Of a stretch of DNA of 64,000 nt, positions 26,247 through 35,072 are shown in pieces. The notes beneath the pieces were generated by a model. That model was not told the origin of the DNA, did not search any database, and worked only from the letters and a program-made list of their open reading frames with translations. This stretch comes from JADGRA01 sp052143535 (lineage in GTDB: Bacteria > Myxococcota > Myxococcia > Myxococcales > Myxococcaceae), in NCBI GenBank assembly GCA_052143535.1, contig JBKQSS010000091.1:1-64000 (forward strand). Reading direction: 5' to 3'. Made by a program: the position numbers and the translations under genes. How positions within the stretch are numbered: the stretch's first letter is position 1; each line of letters begins with the position of its first letter.

Positions 26247-28457
26247 CTACATCCCGAGGAGGAAAATGGAACCGCTGGTGGCAACGCGCTCCCCGGCGAC
26301 GAGCCCGCTCAGCACGGGAACCACCTCGCCCGGAAACTTCTCGTTCGTCTCCACCGGCCGCCGGCTGAACGTCACCTGGCCGTCGGCGGTCGGCTTCTGT
26401 TCGACGAAGACCACCGTTTCGTCTCCATCGCGCAAGATGGCATCCCGCGGGACAGTCAGGGCCTGACCGACGGGAGCGGCAATCGAGACGACGCCATACA
26501 TCTCGGGCCGCAACAGGCCCTCCGGGTTTTCGATGACGGTGCGGACCTTCGCCGTCCGCATCACCGGGTCGAGCGTGTCGGAGACCCAATCCACCGTTCC
26601 CCGAAAGGAGCGGCCCGGGTATGCCGACACCTGGATGTCGAGCTGGGCGCCGGGCTTCACGTACGGCAAGTCCGCCTCGTAGACGTCGCCGAGCAGCCAG
26701 AGCGGGTCGATTTTGCCAATCGTGAAGAGCTCCACCACGCTTCCGGCGCCGGAGTACTGGCCTTGCACTTCCAGGCCGGGGTTGGCCATGCGCGCCACGA
26801 CGTCTCCCTCGATGGGACTGCGGAGGAGGAATTCCTGGCTGACCGAGTCGACCGCCCCCTCACGCAACAGCTGGCTCTTCTGGGCGGCGCGGTCGTACTC
26901 CGCCTTCGCCTTGCCGTAGTTGTCCTCGGCCCCCTCGAGGTCTCTCTGGGAGCTCGCTTTCTCGACGTACATTTCGCGTTGCCGCTGGACTTCGTGCTCG
27001 GCCGCCACCAAGTCGGCTTTGGCCTTGAGCTCGTCGGAGAAGGCGCTGCCGACGTCGGGCGAGAGAATGGTGGCCAGCGGGCCGCCCTTCTTCACGTGGT
27101 CGCCCGGTGCGGCGAGCAGCTTGGTGATGCGTCCGTTGACCGGCGAGAAAATGTGCGTCACCAAAAGGTCGTCGAAGGTGAGCCGCCCGCCCACCGTGAC
27201 GGCATGCGGGACGGCGACTTGCTCCACCAGCGCGGTGGCCACCTTGCTGATGGCCGCCTCGGTAGAAAGAGAAACCGTGGCCGCCGAGCTCTTGGTGCTC
27301 CGCTCGGCCTCCACCAGCACCTTCTCGCCTTCGTCCAGCCCCGCCAGGACGGGCACCGGCCCGGAGTTGGTCGGGTCCACCGGAAGCTGTCCGCTACTGC
27401 CAGCCTTGTCCACCCGGCCGGAATGGTCCGGGACCTCCACTTGGCGGCGTTTGAAGACTTGCCGACCATCGGGGCGGGTCCCGGCCGCCACGTAGACAAA
27501 CGGGTGCTCGTCGATGCGCACAATCGCCTCCCGCGGAATGGCCAGCTTCTCCACGGTGGGCCGCTCGATGACCACCGTCGCGTACATTTCCGGTTTGAGG
27601 AGGCCGTCCGGATTGGGAACTGAAGCGCGGACCCGGGTGGTGCGCAGCGCGGGGTCGAGGGTGGGGCTAATAAAGTCGACGGTGCCGGTGAAGACCTGCT
27701 CCGGGTAAGCGAGCACACGCACGTCCACTGGCTCCCCGAGGCGTAGCTCGGAGACGTTGACCTCGGGCACGTCGGCGAACACCCACACCGAGTCGATGTC
27801 TCCGATGGTGAACAGCTCGACGGCCGTGCCCCCGGAGAACTGGCCTTGGATTTCCAGGCCTGGGTTGACCGCTCGGGCAACCACCCGGCCCGCGATGTGG
27901 CTCGGCAGCGTGTACTCCTGCGTCACTCGGTTGACTTGGCCCGAGCGCAACAGGCGCAACCGCTGCAGCGCGCGCTCCTCTTCGGCCTTGGCCTTCCCGT
28001 AGTTGTCCTCGGCAGTCTCGTAGTCCCGGCTCGATGCCGCCTTGTCTGCGAAGAGCTTCTTCTGGCGCTCGCGGTCGTGCTCGGCAGCCACCAAGTCCGC
28101 GCGCGCCTTCACCTCGTCGGAAAAGGCCGACCCGACGTCGGGAGAGACAATGGCCAGCAGCGGCGTGCCCGGCTTGACGGTCTGGCCGAGCTGCGCCAGC
28201 ACGCGCGTCACCCGGCCCGTCACCGGCGAGAAAACATGGGACACCCGCTCGTCGTTGAAGGCGACGCGGCCGCCGACCACGATGGACTGGGGCAGGACTT
28301 GGGTTCGCGCCTCGGCGACTTTCGCCTCGCCGCCCTCGAAGGCGGCGGGCCGAATCCACACCTCATCCTCCGGGGGGGTGAGGGGGGGCGCCTTGCGGCT
28401 CCGACAACCGGCCAGACAGGCGCAACCGACCAGGGCCCAGAGAAGCGACTTCCTCAT
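26247..28457 (-). CDS. Tandem-fused RND periplasmic adaptor (two complete adaptor units in one chain)
   Basis: 736 residues, about twice a normal adaptor (350-420). The lipobox LAGC gives a lipidated C18. Unit 1 spans about 45-392 and unit 2 about 402-736, each with a barrel-sandwich (SPVTGRVTRV / SPVNGRITKL), a helical hairpin starting SPDVGSAFSDE, a beta-barrel and a membrane-proximal domain. The hairpins at 105-175 and 466-536 are nearly the same, exactly 361 residues apart. Unit 1 has an insert near 343-366 that unit 2 lacks. Adaptors normally assemble as six copies around three permeases, so a fused dimer would give three chains with fixed pairing; that is inference. The ATG overlaps the stop of the upstream TolC gene by four bases. 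Confidence 0.93.
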   Translation of the reverse strand: MRKSLLWALVGCACLAGCRSRKAPPLTPPEDEVWIRPAAFEGGEAKVAEARTQVLPQSIVVGGRVAFNDERVSHVFSPVTGRVTRVLAQLGQTVKPGTPLLAIVSPDVGSAFSDEVKARADLVAAEHDRERQKKLFADKAASSRDYETAEDNYGKAKAEEERALQRLRLLRSGQVNRVTQEYTLPSHIAGRVVARAVNPGLEIQGQFSGGTAVELFTIGDIDSVWVFADVPEVNVSELRLGEPVDVRVLAYPEQVFTGTVDFISPTLDPALRTTRVRASVPNPDGLLKPEMYATVVIERPTVEKLAIPREAIVRIDEHPFVYVAAGTRPDGRQVFKRRQVEVPDHSGRVDKAGSSGQLPVDPTNSGPVPVLAGLDEGEKVLVEAERSTKSSAATVSLSTEAAISKVATALVEQVAVPHAVTVGGRLTFDDLLVTHIFSPVNGRITKLLAAPGDHVKKGGPLATILSPDVGSAFSDELKAKADLVAAEHEVQRQREMYVEKASSQRDLEGAEDNYGKAKAEYDRAAQKSQLLREGAVDSVSQEFLLRSPIEGDVVARMANPGLEVQGQYSGAGSVVELFTIGKIDPLWLLGDVYEADLPYVKPGAQLDIQVSAYPGRSFRGTVDWVSDTLDPVMRTAKVRTVIENPEGLLRPEMYGVVSIAAPVGQALTVPRDAILRDGDETVVFVEQKPTADGQVTFSRRPVETNEKFPGEVVPVLSGLVAGERVATSGSIFLLGM
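26250..27254 (-). repeat. Adaptor unit 2 of an internal tandem duplication
   Basis: Codes for residues 402-736 of the fused adaptor. It retains the hairpin motif SPDVGSAFSDEL and the barrel motif EGLLRPEMYGVV at positions matching unit 1, showing a tandem duplication within the gene. DNA identity is high around the hairpin, for example the shared block ccgacgtcggg near 27053 and 28132. Confidence 0.85.
27282..28325 (-). repeat. Adaptor unit 1 of an internal tandem duplication
   Basis: Codes for residues 45-392 of the fused adaptor. The hairpin SPDVGSAFSDEV and barrel motif DGLLKPEMYATV correspond to those of unit 2. A linker of about ten residues (STEAAISKVA region) joins the units, with no signal peptide in between. 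Confidence 0.85.
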
Positions 28458-29791
28458 TTTCTCAGCTCCCCGGCCATGGCTTGCTCGAGGAAAGCGACCG
28501 CCGTCCAGTAGTTTGCGAGGTCTTGGGCGTACTCCGCGCGGGTGGCGGTGTACGTCCGCTGCGCATCGAGGAGGTCGAGCAGCGAGGCGGCCCCTTTGTC
28601 GTATTGCACCTTGGCGATGTCGCGGGCCTGCTTGGCCCGTTCCAGCAACGTCGACTCCATCCGCTCCACCAGCTGGCGAGTGGCGACCAGGCCGGCCCAG
28701 GCCGTCTCGATGTCGGAGACCACCGTCGCCTCTGCCTTCTCCCGGAGAATTTGCTGGGTGGTGAGGTCGGCTTCCGCCTTCACAATCTCGCCGCGCTGGA
28801 AGTAAAAAATGGGGAGGTTGAAGGACAAGCCAAGGCTCAGGTTGGGCGGCGAAATATTGGTTTGTCCCGACCCATTGGCCGAATAGGTGAGCGACAGGCC
28901 AAAGTCCGGGACAATCTCGCGCTTGGCGAGGGACACCGCCGCATCGGCGCGCTTCTCTTGGTCCAGCAGCGCCAAGAGGTCGGGCCGACGCCCCAGGGCT
29001 TCTTTCAGCAGCGACTGACGAGTGGCGGTTTCAAGCGGGGGCGGCACTGTGAAGTCCAGCTCCGCGGCGTCCACCTGGAAGTCCGGGACCAGCGTCCGGA
29101 AGCCGAGCAGGAAGCCGAGAGCCACCTTGGCGGTGCGTCGGGCTTGCTCCGCTTGGTCGACGGCTTGCTCCGCCTCGAGCGCGGCCACCTGGATTTTTGC
29201 GAGGTCACCCTCGTTGATGGCGCCCAATTCGAAGCGACGCTCGTTGAGCTTGCGCGTCGAGAGGTTGCTGTCGCGCGTCTCGATGGCATTCTGCAGCAGC
29301 GCTTCGGCCTCGAGCACCGCGATGTAGGACTGCTTCAGCTGAGTCTCGAGCAGTCGCTGGACGTCGTCGCGCGACCAACGGGCCGCGGCGAGCGCAGAGT
29401 TGGCGACCTCCTTGCGCAAGCCATACTTGCCAGTCACGAACGTCGAGACCAGGTTGTTGTCGGCGACGCCGACGCTGTAGGAGAGTGGTCCGCAGTCCTG
29501 GGACGAGGCGCACTGGAAATTCTTGCCCAGTGTCCCGGAGAGGCCGGGGTTGGCGACTCCGCTGGCGATGATGAGGTCGCCCTCGGCCGAGCGGACAGTC
29601 GCCTCCGCGATGAGCAGGTCGAAGCCTCGCTTCCGAAAAATGTCGAGTGCCTGACTCATGGTCAGCACCTTCGGGAGGGTGGGGGCGACGGAGTCCAACT
29701 CCTGGGCGGATTCGGCGGAGGCCCCGCCGCCGAGTAAGAGCAGTCCGCACAACAGGGTTGCATTCCCGCGCCAGTCGCCGACGAAGGCCAC
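28454..29791 (-). CDS. TolC family outer-membrane efflux channel
   Basis: 445 residues. Signal peptide (CGLLLLGGGASA), then TMSQALDIFRKRGFDLLIAEATV, the standard start of the first outer-membrane efflux repeat. Two repeats of long helices with beta strands follow; the second ends in the family signature AEATVVSDIETAWAGLV...LLDLLDAQRTYTATRAEY. TolC trimers form the exit duct for RND pumps. The start is a GTG at 29791 with a weak ribosome site and is uncertain by a few codons. First gene of the channel-adaptor-permease (czcCBA order) operon and coupled to the adaptor by ATGA. Confidence 0.85.
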   Translation of the reverse strand: MAFVGDWRGNATLLCGLLLLGGGASAESAQELDSVAPTLPKVLTMSQALDIFRKRGFDLLIAEATVRSAEGDLIIASGVANPGLSGTLGKNFQCASSQDCGPLSYSVGVADNNLVSTFVTGKYGLRKEVANSALAAARWSRDDVQRLLETQLKQSYIAVLEAEALLQNAIETRDSNLSTRKLNERRFELGAINEGDLAKIQVAALEAEQAVDQAEQARRTAKVALGFLLGFRTLVPDFQVDAAELDFTVPPPLETATRQSLLKEALGRRPDLLALLDQEKRADAAVSLAKREIVPDFGLSLTYSANGSGQTNISPPNLSLGLSFNLPIFYFQRGEIVKAEADLTTQQILREKAEATVVSDIETAWAGLVATRQLVERMESTLLERAKQARDIAKVQYDKGAASLLDLLDAQRTYTATRAEYAQDLANYWTAVAFLEQAMAGELRK

Positions 29792-29992
29792 GCCCGATGA
29801 GCAGCAAGACGCAAGCCAGAAGCCAATTCGAAGTGTTTCTGGCCCTTTCCGCCCGGCTCAGCCCAGCGGCCAAGGACAAGTTTTTTCTCGGGTGAAACTT
29901 CCTTGAAGCGCCCCGCCGGCGCCCGCCTGTGCGCCAGGACGGACGGCAGCGTGACGGCCAAGGGTTTGGCTTCGGGGGGGGGCAGAGACGCG

Positions 29993-30895
29993 TCAGTCGC
30001 TCCACGCTGGGCCGTCCGGGACGCTCACCTGGGCTTCGGCAAAGAGACGCGCGAGGTCCTCTGCAAGGGGGGCCACCAAGGTGAGGACCGCGCCCGTCCC
30101 GGGGTGCGGAAGGACGAGCGCGTGGGCATGCAACAGCGGACGCCCGGCCGGGGCGCCACCGTAGAGTCCGTCTCCGAGAAGCGGCGCTCCCAACGCCGCG
30201 AGGTGCGCCCTCAGCTGGTGCGTCCTCCCCGTCCGCGGCCACAGCGCCACCAGGGCGTACGCCGGGGTGTGGCCGAGGCGGCGGAAGTCGCTCACCGCGC
30301 TCAGGCCATTGGCCCGCGCCGAGGCGCGCCAACGTCCCGGCCGAGAGGGGTCTCTGGACAAGGGAAGCGAGACGGTGCCGGAGGGGGGCAGGGCCGGCCC
30401 AGCGGCGGCCAGGTACTGCTTTCTCACCTGGGCCTTTCGAAAGGCGGCGGCCAGCGCGCGCGTCGCCTCCTTCGTCACTCCGAAGAGGGTGAGCCCGGTG
30501 GTCCCCTTGTCCAACCGGTGCACCAGGCCCGCCGGCCGCCCGAGGTAGGCGGAGGCCTGCGCCGCCAGGCTGTTGGCTCCGCCAGGGGTGGGCTGGGCCG
30601 CAAGCCCAGCCGGTTTGTCCACCGCCAGCAGCGCCGCGTCTTGGTACAGCACGCGCAAGGCGGCCGGCGCCGGCGGCGAGGCCAGCACCGAGCGGCCCGA
30701 CTCCTCGAGCACCACCAGGATGCGGTCTCCCGCCTTCACCTGGGCAGCTCCGCGGAGCCGTCGGCCGCCGAGGTACACCGCGCCCCGCTGAAGAAGCGTC
30801 TCGGCGTCAGCGCGGGCCAGGCCCAACCGCGCGGACAGCACCGGCAGGAGCGGCCCGGTTTCCGCAGGCTCGACTTCGAAAGCGTGGCGTTTCAA
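29993..30895 (-). CDS. RluA-family pseudouridine synthase
   Basis: 300 residues. An N-terminal S4-like segment (5-65, LSARLGLARADAETLLQRGAV) precedes the synthase domain. The catalytic Asp is D129 in GLVHRLDKGTTGL; KPAGLAAQPT and the later YALVALWPRTGRTHQLRAHLA are the other family motifs. It isomerises uridine in rRNA or tRNA; which of RluA, RluC or RluD it equals cannot be told. It lies about 200 bases upstream of the efflux operon on the same strand, with no coupling. Confidence 0.9.
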   Translation of the reverse strand: MKRHAFEVEPAETGPLLPVLSARLGLARADAETLLQRGAVYLGGRRLRGAAQVKAGDRILVVLEESGRSVLASPPAPAALRVLYQDAALLAVDKPAGLAAQPTPGGANSLAAQASAYLGRPAGLVHRLDKGTTGLTLFGVTKEATRALAAAFRKAQVRKQYLAAAGPALPPSGTVSLPLSRDPSRPGRWRASARANGLSAVSDFRRLGHTPAYALVALWPRTGRTHQLRAHLAALGAPLLGDGLYGGAPAGRPLLHAHALVLPHPGTGAVLTLVAPLAEDLARLFAEAQVSVPDGPAWSD

Positions 30896-31305
30896 GAGAG
30901 CTCTCCGTCGGGCCTGCCGCCTTCACCGGCGCCTCAACACTCCGGCAGCACGCCGCTCCTAAAGGCGCAAGCGCTTCTTGGCCAACCAAGTCTACGAGGA
31001 GTCCTCTGGCGCATGCCACGGAAGCGAAAGGAGTGGGTGGCGGTGGCCGTGGGAGAGTCTCTTTGGCCAAGCCCCACGCAAAAGGCGTCGTCCCCCAGGT
31101 TTGAGCCCCACAGTCCGCCCGGCCACACCGCGCCCCAGGGGCGATGGGCCTGCAAGCCCTTGTCCTTGGGCCCCGGCGCTCACGGACTTGCTCGAGGGCG
31201 AGGACAACGTCATGACTCTTCACCACGAGACGCCCTCCCCTTCCCCGCTCCAACTTTTGGCGCGGGGCCCCCCTTTGGGGCCTCTCTATTGGAGAAAAAA
31301 CAGCC
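30896..31305. other. 410-base intergenic stretch without a recognisable gene
   Basis: Lies between the divergent rluA-type gene and the M3-like gene. I see no tRNA arm (no TTCRA motif), no 6S, SRP or RNase P core sequence, and no ORF with a ribosome site. It holds the leader and promoters of both flanking genes and one GC hairpin (31266-31282). An unannotated small RNA cannot be excluded. Confidence 0.5.
31266..31282 (+). other. Hairpin in the 5' leader of the M3-like gene
   Basis: GGCCCC (31266-31271) and GGGGCC (31277-31282) form a six-base stem with a five-base loop, ending 23 bases before the ATG at 31306 and just before its ribosome site GGAG. No T-run follows, so attenuation is only a guess. 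Confidence 0.35.
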
Positions 31306-32781
31306 ATGGCCTCGCTCCAGGCACTCGAGGACGCGGTGGAGTCCTTCTGCCACGCCCGGGAGCAGGCGCTGGCCGAGGAGGCGATGGGGCGTACAGAGCG
31401 GGCCGACGTCGGCGCGCTGGAGCGCGCCCACCCCTTGGCCGTCTCGGCAGACACCCTGGCCGCCGTCCGGGCGGCAGCAGGCAGCAGCGGCACGCCGGAC
31501 GCCCAGCGGCCCCGGCTGGAGGCGCTCGCCCCCTTCCTGGCCAGTGCCGCGGTGGCCGCGGCAGCGCGCTCGGCCGAGGAGGCGCTTGCCAACGCCCGGC
31601 GCACCACCCAGGTCTCGGTGGGGGGCGGCAGTTGGGCGCTTCCCGGCGTGTGGGGCGCCGTCGCCGAGGAGCCGGAACGGACGCGCCGGACGGCCCTGGC
31701 GCGTACGGCCGCCGAAGCCGAGGAGAGGCTGCTGGGCGCTGTGCAACGCAGCTGGGAGGCGGCGCACCGGGCAGCCGTGGCGCTCGACGTCCGCTTGCCT
31801 GCGCCTTCCGCACAACTCGCGGCCGAAGCGGTGGACTTCTTGCGCAGCACCGAGGAGGGCTGGCGCGACGTCCTCGGCTACGCCTGCCGCCGGCTCGAGC
31901 CTGGCCTCCGCCCGCTTCCCCACGGGGAAGCCGGGCTGCATGACTTCCTCCGCCTTTCGGTGTGGCCGCTTCCGGGCGCCTTTCCCTCCAAGGAGGCGCT
32001 GCTTCCCGTGCGCCGCTGGATGGACGCCTCCGGCCTCACTCTGGCCGCCGGAGGGCGGGTGCAGTTGGCCGAGGACGGGACGGGGCGCCTCGCAGAGGCG
32101 GCGGCCTTCGCCGTGGAGGTGCCAGAGCGCATCCTCCTGGTGCAACCGGGGCCTGGCCATGGCGCTTTTTCTCGGCTTCTGGCTGCCGCTGGACGCGCCC
32201 GGGCTTTGGCGGCGGTGCAGCCGTCGGCCTCGCTCGCTGCGCGGCGGCTGGGGGACGAGGCGGTGCGGGCCTCCGCCGGCTGGCTTCTCAAGGGCGCGCT
32301 GTTGAGCGAGCCGTGGCTGCGCCGCTTTCTTGGCCACAGCAAGGCGGCCGCCCGCGAGGTGGCTCGCCTCAGTGCTTTGGTACAACTCGGGGAGCTGCGG
32401 ATGCTGGCCACCCAGCTTCCCCTGCTGCCCGGGCTGCTGGACTCCGGGCCCAGCGAGGCGGCGCTCGGGACGCTGGCGGCGGCCGTCACAGAGGCGCTTT
32501 GGTTGGCCGTCCCGAAGGGCGCCCTTCTGCCCCTGCTGGCCGGCGGGCCGCCGCCTTCCCAGCCGTTGCGCGCCGCTGCCCTGGCCGAAAGCCTCAGGCA
32601 CACCGCCGACGAGCGCTTTGACGCTGAGGACTTTCGCAACCCCGGCGCTGCGGTTTGGCTGGCCTCGGTGTGGGCGCGCGGGGCACAACTCGACGCCGAG
32701 GCGCTGGCCCGCGACGTCTCGGGCGCGCCGCTTTCACTCGCGGCGGTGGGCCGGCGGCTCTTGGCCGTGCTCGGCGCCTAA
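31306..32781 (+). CDS. M3-peptidase-like helical protein lacking the HExxH zinc site
   Basis: 491 residues, almost all helical, no signal peptide or membrane helix. The layout follows bacterial M3-like oligopeptidases: a long helical N-half, then a metal-site helix and a following LGDEAVRASAGWLLKGALL...WLRRFLG segment, which matches the LGD-x-AVTEGYAFLFE...WL pattern after the zinc site in one M3-like subfamily. Where that subfamily has HExGH this protein reads PGPGH (residues 284-288), so the first zinc ligand and the catalytic Glu are replaced. The Glu expected in the TEG segment is also changed to Ala/Ser. I infer a non-catalytic paralogue. The start follows GGAG at 11 bases. The family call is from pattern only. 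Confidence 0.5.
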   Translation: MASLQALEDAVESFCHAREQALAEEAMGRTERADVGALERAHPLAVSADTLAAVRAAAGSSGTPDAQRPRLEALAPFLASAAVAAAARSAEEALANARRTTQVSVGGGSWALPGVWGAVAEEPERTRRTALARTAAEAEERLLGAVQRSWEAAHRAAVALDVRLPAPSAQLAAEAVDFLRSTEEGWRDVLGYACRRLEPGLRPLPHGEAGLHDFLRLSVWPLPGAFPSKEALLPVRRWMDASGLTLAAGGRVQLAEDGTGRLAEAAAFAVEVPERILLVQPGPGHGAFSRLLAAAGRARALAAVQPSASLAARRLGDEAVRASAGWLLKGALLSEPWLRRFLGHSKAAAREVARLSALVQLGELRMLATQLPLLPGLLDSGPSEAALGTLAAAVTEALWLAVPKGALLPLLAGGPPPSQPLRAAALAESLRHTADERFDAEDFRNPGAAVWLASVWARGAQLDAEALARDVSGAPLSLAAVGRRLLAVLGA

Positions 32782-32802
32782 ACAGCAAGCGGCCGTCTGG
32801 GC

Positions 32803-33114
32803 CTAGCGCTTTTTACGCAGGGCACGGACAATTTTGCTCTTCGTCACCGGGTTGGCCGTCCCGCTGGCCGCGGCGGCTTGGACGGCGCGCGCCCGCAGTA
32901 CCCGCAGCAGCTGCAGCTCGAGCACCAACAGCTCGTCACCCAGCTCGGAGTCCACCGGCGCGACACGGCCGAGCGGAGCCTGGGCCTCTTGCGAGGCGCC
33001 GTGGCGAAGCCGAAGCACGCGCTCCTCGAGAGAGGTGAGGGCCGGCGCACGCGCCAGCGCCGCCCGGACTTCCTCCGTCACCACCGTGCTCTCTAAGGCC
33101 TTCCGCTCCGTCAT
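32803..33114 (-). CDS. Small protein with sigma-70 region 4.1-like helix
   Basis: 103 residues from the ATG at 33114, with GAGGTG eight bases upstream. The segment LTSLEERVLRLRHG (about 25-38) looks like the start of sigma-70 region 4 (LTxREExVLRMRFG). The next helices do not contain the region 4.2 recognition helix, and the C-terminus is basic (SKIVRALRKKR). So it could not bind a -35 element the usual way. It converges on the M3-like gene with 21 bases between stops. A small sigma mimic or RNA polymerase-binding protein is possible but unproven. Confidence 0.5.
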   Translation of the reverse strand: MTERKALESTVVTEEVRAALARAPALTSLEERVLRLRHGASQEAQAPLGRVAPVDSELGDELLVLELQLLRVLRARAVQAAAASGTANPVTKSKIVRALRKKR

Positions 33115-33249
33115 GCGCCGCCACCTCGTACCTGAACATCCGCTCAGAGTCACCGCGGACAACCCGCCGTGTTCCAGCACCTTAGGAGCCGGCCGGGGGT
33201 GGTCAACTTTTTGGAGCACACCCCGGTAGAAGCCTGTCGCAGCGGGCGG

Positions 33250-34299
33250 TTACCCGTCGTCGTCGTCGCCCTCGACGCCCGCATCGGCCTTCCCGCCCCG
33301 GGGGATGCCAAAGCGGTCCAGCGCGTCGGCGATGCCCGGGGGCTTGTCCACGTCCGGAAGGGCCCCGGGAGGCGCCTTGAAAGTCGGAGGCTGCCCAATG
33401 CGGGAGATGTGCTGCTCGAGCTGCACCCGCAAGGCTGCCGGCCTTGCCGTCCCTTCGCCGGGAACCTCCAGCCGCCCGTCGAGGGAGGCGCGCACCACCA
33501 CCCCGGTGGCCTGGTCGACCAGCAGCTCGCCTTTGAGGGAATGGGGATGCTTCGAGGCGAGGAAGGCGAGGCGCCGCCGCGTCGTCTCGTCGACGCCCCC
33601 CCGCGGTCTCACCGGGGCGGGGAGGCTGGCCGGCGCCTCCTTTAGTGAAGCGGCCTGAAGCGACACCTCGTAGCGCAGCGCGGGCCGGCCCTCGTACGTC
33701 ACCGTGCCTTGGGGCAGAAGGCGGAAGCGCTTGTCGAAGAGACTGTCGAGCTCGCGCAGCGGGGCCACCACGTCCTCGCGCGTGCGCTCGGCCATTCCGC
33801 GGTCGCGTCGACGGAGGCGAAACTTGCCGAAGCGGTTGCGCGCGTAGACCTCGCCGTTGATGCGGATGACTTCCAGGCCGAGTTCCTGGCTGTTGTCCAC
33901 CCGGGCATGGAAGTCGCCGTCGAGGCCCCGGGCGCCCGCCTCGAGCAGCCGGGTCTCGTTGAGCTTCACCGGCGCTTGCGACGGCGTGCTCCAGTCGAAG
34001 GAGACGGTGGCGTCGAAGCGGTGGGCCCCCAGCCGTTCCGCCATTTCCGCGGCGCCCATGGTGAGGACGCGCTGGGCCAGCCGCGCATCGTCCCCCAGCT
34101 GCTCGGGCGAAAGTCGCTCGGCCGCCGAGGCGACGACTTTGGGTGGGTCCTCCGGGGAGAAGATGCGGGCCTTGGCCGCGCGTTCCCGGGGGTCGTGGCA
34201 ACCGGGAAGAAGGGCCAAGAGGGCCGCCACCACAGCAAGACGTCCCAGCGGGACAGACAGAGGCGTGGAGGCCTTTGGCACGGCGAGGGCCGGCACCAT
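33250..34299 (-). CDS. Predicted lipoprotein of unknown function
   Basis: 349 residues from the ATG at 34299. N-terminal signal with lipobox ALLPGC, followed by HDPRERAAKARIFSPEDPP. The body alternates beta strands (FDATVSFDWS, LEVIRINGEVYARN, VTYEGRPALRYEVSL) in a pattern like LolA- or outer-membrane-type lipid carriers but without a clear family signature. An acidic Asp-rich C-terminus (DAGVEGDDDDG) ends the chain. It diverges from the DUF2058-like gene at 34420. Confidence 0.6.
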   Translation of the reverse strand: MVPALAVPKASTPLSVPLGRLAVVAALLALLPGCHDPRERAAKARIFSPEDPPKVVASAAERLSPEQLGDDARLAQRVLTMGAAEMAERLGAHRFDATVSFDWSTPSQAPVKLNETRLLEAGARGLDGDFHARVDNSQELGLEVIRINGEVYARNRFGKFRLRRRDRGMAERTREDVVAPLRELDSLFDKRFRLLPQGTVTYEGRPALRYEVSLQAASLKEAPASLPAPVRPRGGVDETTRRRLAFLASKHPHSLKGELLVDQATGVVVRASLDGRLEVPGEGTARPAALRVQLEQHISRIGQPPTFKAPPGALPDVDKPPGIADALDRFGIPRGGKADAGVEGDDDDG

Positions 34300-34419
34300 A
34301 GTTTGGGCCTTCAGGCCGGCACAACCTCGAGCCAGGCGCACCTCGCAGGGGCCGCAAAAGGGGCAGCCTGAGGGGCTTGCCTACCGCCGGCGCCTTCTCC
34401 TATGGGGAGGGGCGCGGGC

Positions 34420-35055
34420 ATGCAGAACCTCCGTGACAAACTCTTCAAGGCGGGACTGGTCTCGGCCGACGCTGTCGCTGAGACGGCCGAGGTGCCGAAG
34501 CCCCCGGCCGTCCGCCGCGCTGCGCCGCCGGCCGAGGCAGCGCGCCCCCCGGGGCGCTCGGCAAAAGCAGCCGCCTGCGGCCCGCTCATCCCCGTGCGGC
34601 GCGAGCCGCTCTTGCCCAAGCTGCCGCCGCTGCCGGGAAGCCGCGAGGCGCAGCGCCTCGAGTCGCGCAAGCAGCTGGAGCAGGACCGCGAGGTGCGCGA
34701 GCGGGTGAGCGCGGCCCTCGTCAGGGTGTCCCCCGGCGAGCGCACCTTCTACTTCGTCACCCGAAAGAGCAGGCTTCGCCGTCTGGAGCTCGCCTTGGAG
34801 CAGGCCCAGGCCCTCGAGTCCGGCGCCCTGGCCGTGGTGGAGCTGCCCGAGCCGGGCCACCTCGGGCACGCCCTGGTGCCAGCGGCCACCGCCGAGTCGC
34901 TGCTGCGGGACTTTCCCAAGGTGGTGCGCTTCTTCAACCGGGCCGGTCAGCCGGTGGGCTTTCTGTCCGAGGAGGAGCTGCGGACGCGCCAGGTTTCGGA
35001 GACGGAGCAGGCCGAATTGCCCGAGGCGGCCCCCGCGCTGCGCGAGCAAGGCTGA
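34420..35055 (+). CDS. DUF2058 family protein (YaiL-like)
   Basis: 211 residues from the ATG at 34420, preceded by GGGGAGGGG at eight bases. The N-terminus MQNLRDKLFKAGLVSADAV is the DUF2058 signature found in E. coli YaiL, called a nucleoprotein/polynucleotide-associated protein. A Pro/Ala-rich linker (about 28-70) follows, longer than in proteobacterial members, then the conserved core TFYFVTRKSRLRRLELA and FPKVVRFFNRAG. Biochemical function is not established. Confidence 0.75.
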   Translation: MQNLRDKLFKAGLVSADAVAETAEVPKPPAVRRAAPPAEAARPPGRSAKAAACGPLIPVRREPLLPKLPPLPGSREAQRLESRKQLEQDREVRERVSAALVRVSPGERTFYFVTRKSRLRRLELALEQAQALESGALAVVELPEPGHLGHALVPAATAESLLRDFPKVVRFFNRAGQPVGFLSEEELRTRQVSETEQAELPEAAPALREQG

Positions 35056-35072
35056 GAAGTCCCGAGAAGCCC

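Noticed and set aside
30896..31305. A tRNA or structured RNA gene in the 410-base gap
   Set aside because: I could not fold a cloverleaf, and no T-arm, SRP or RNase P core sequence is present.
29903..32305. An 800-codon plus-strand frame across the rluA-type gene and the M3-like gene
   Set aside because: It runs antisense to the RluA-like gene and out of frame with the M3-like gene, and has no homology-like motifs.
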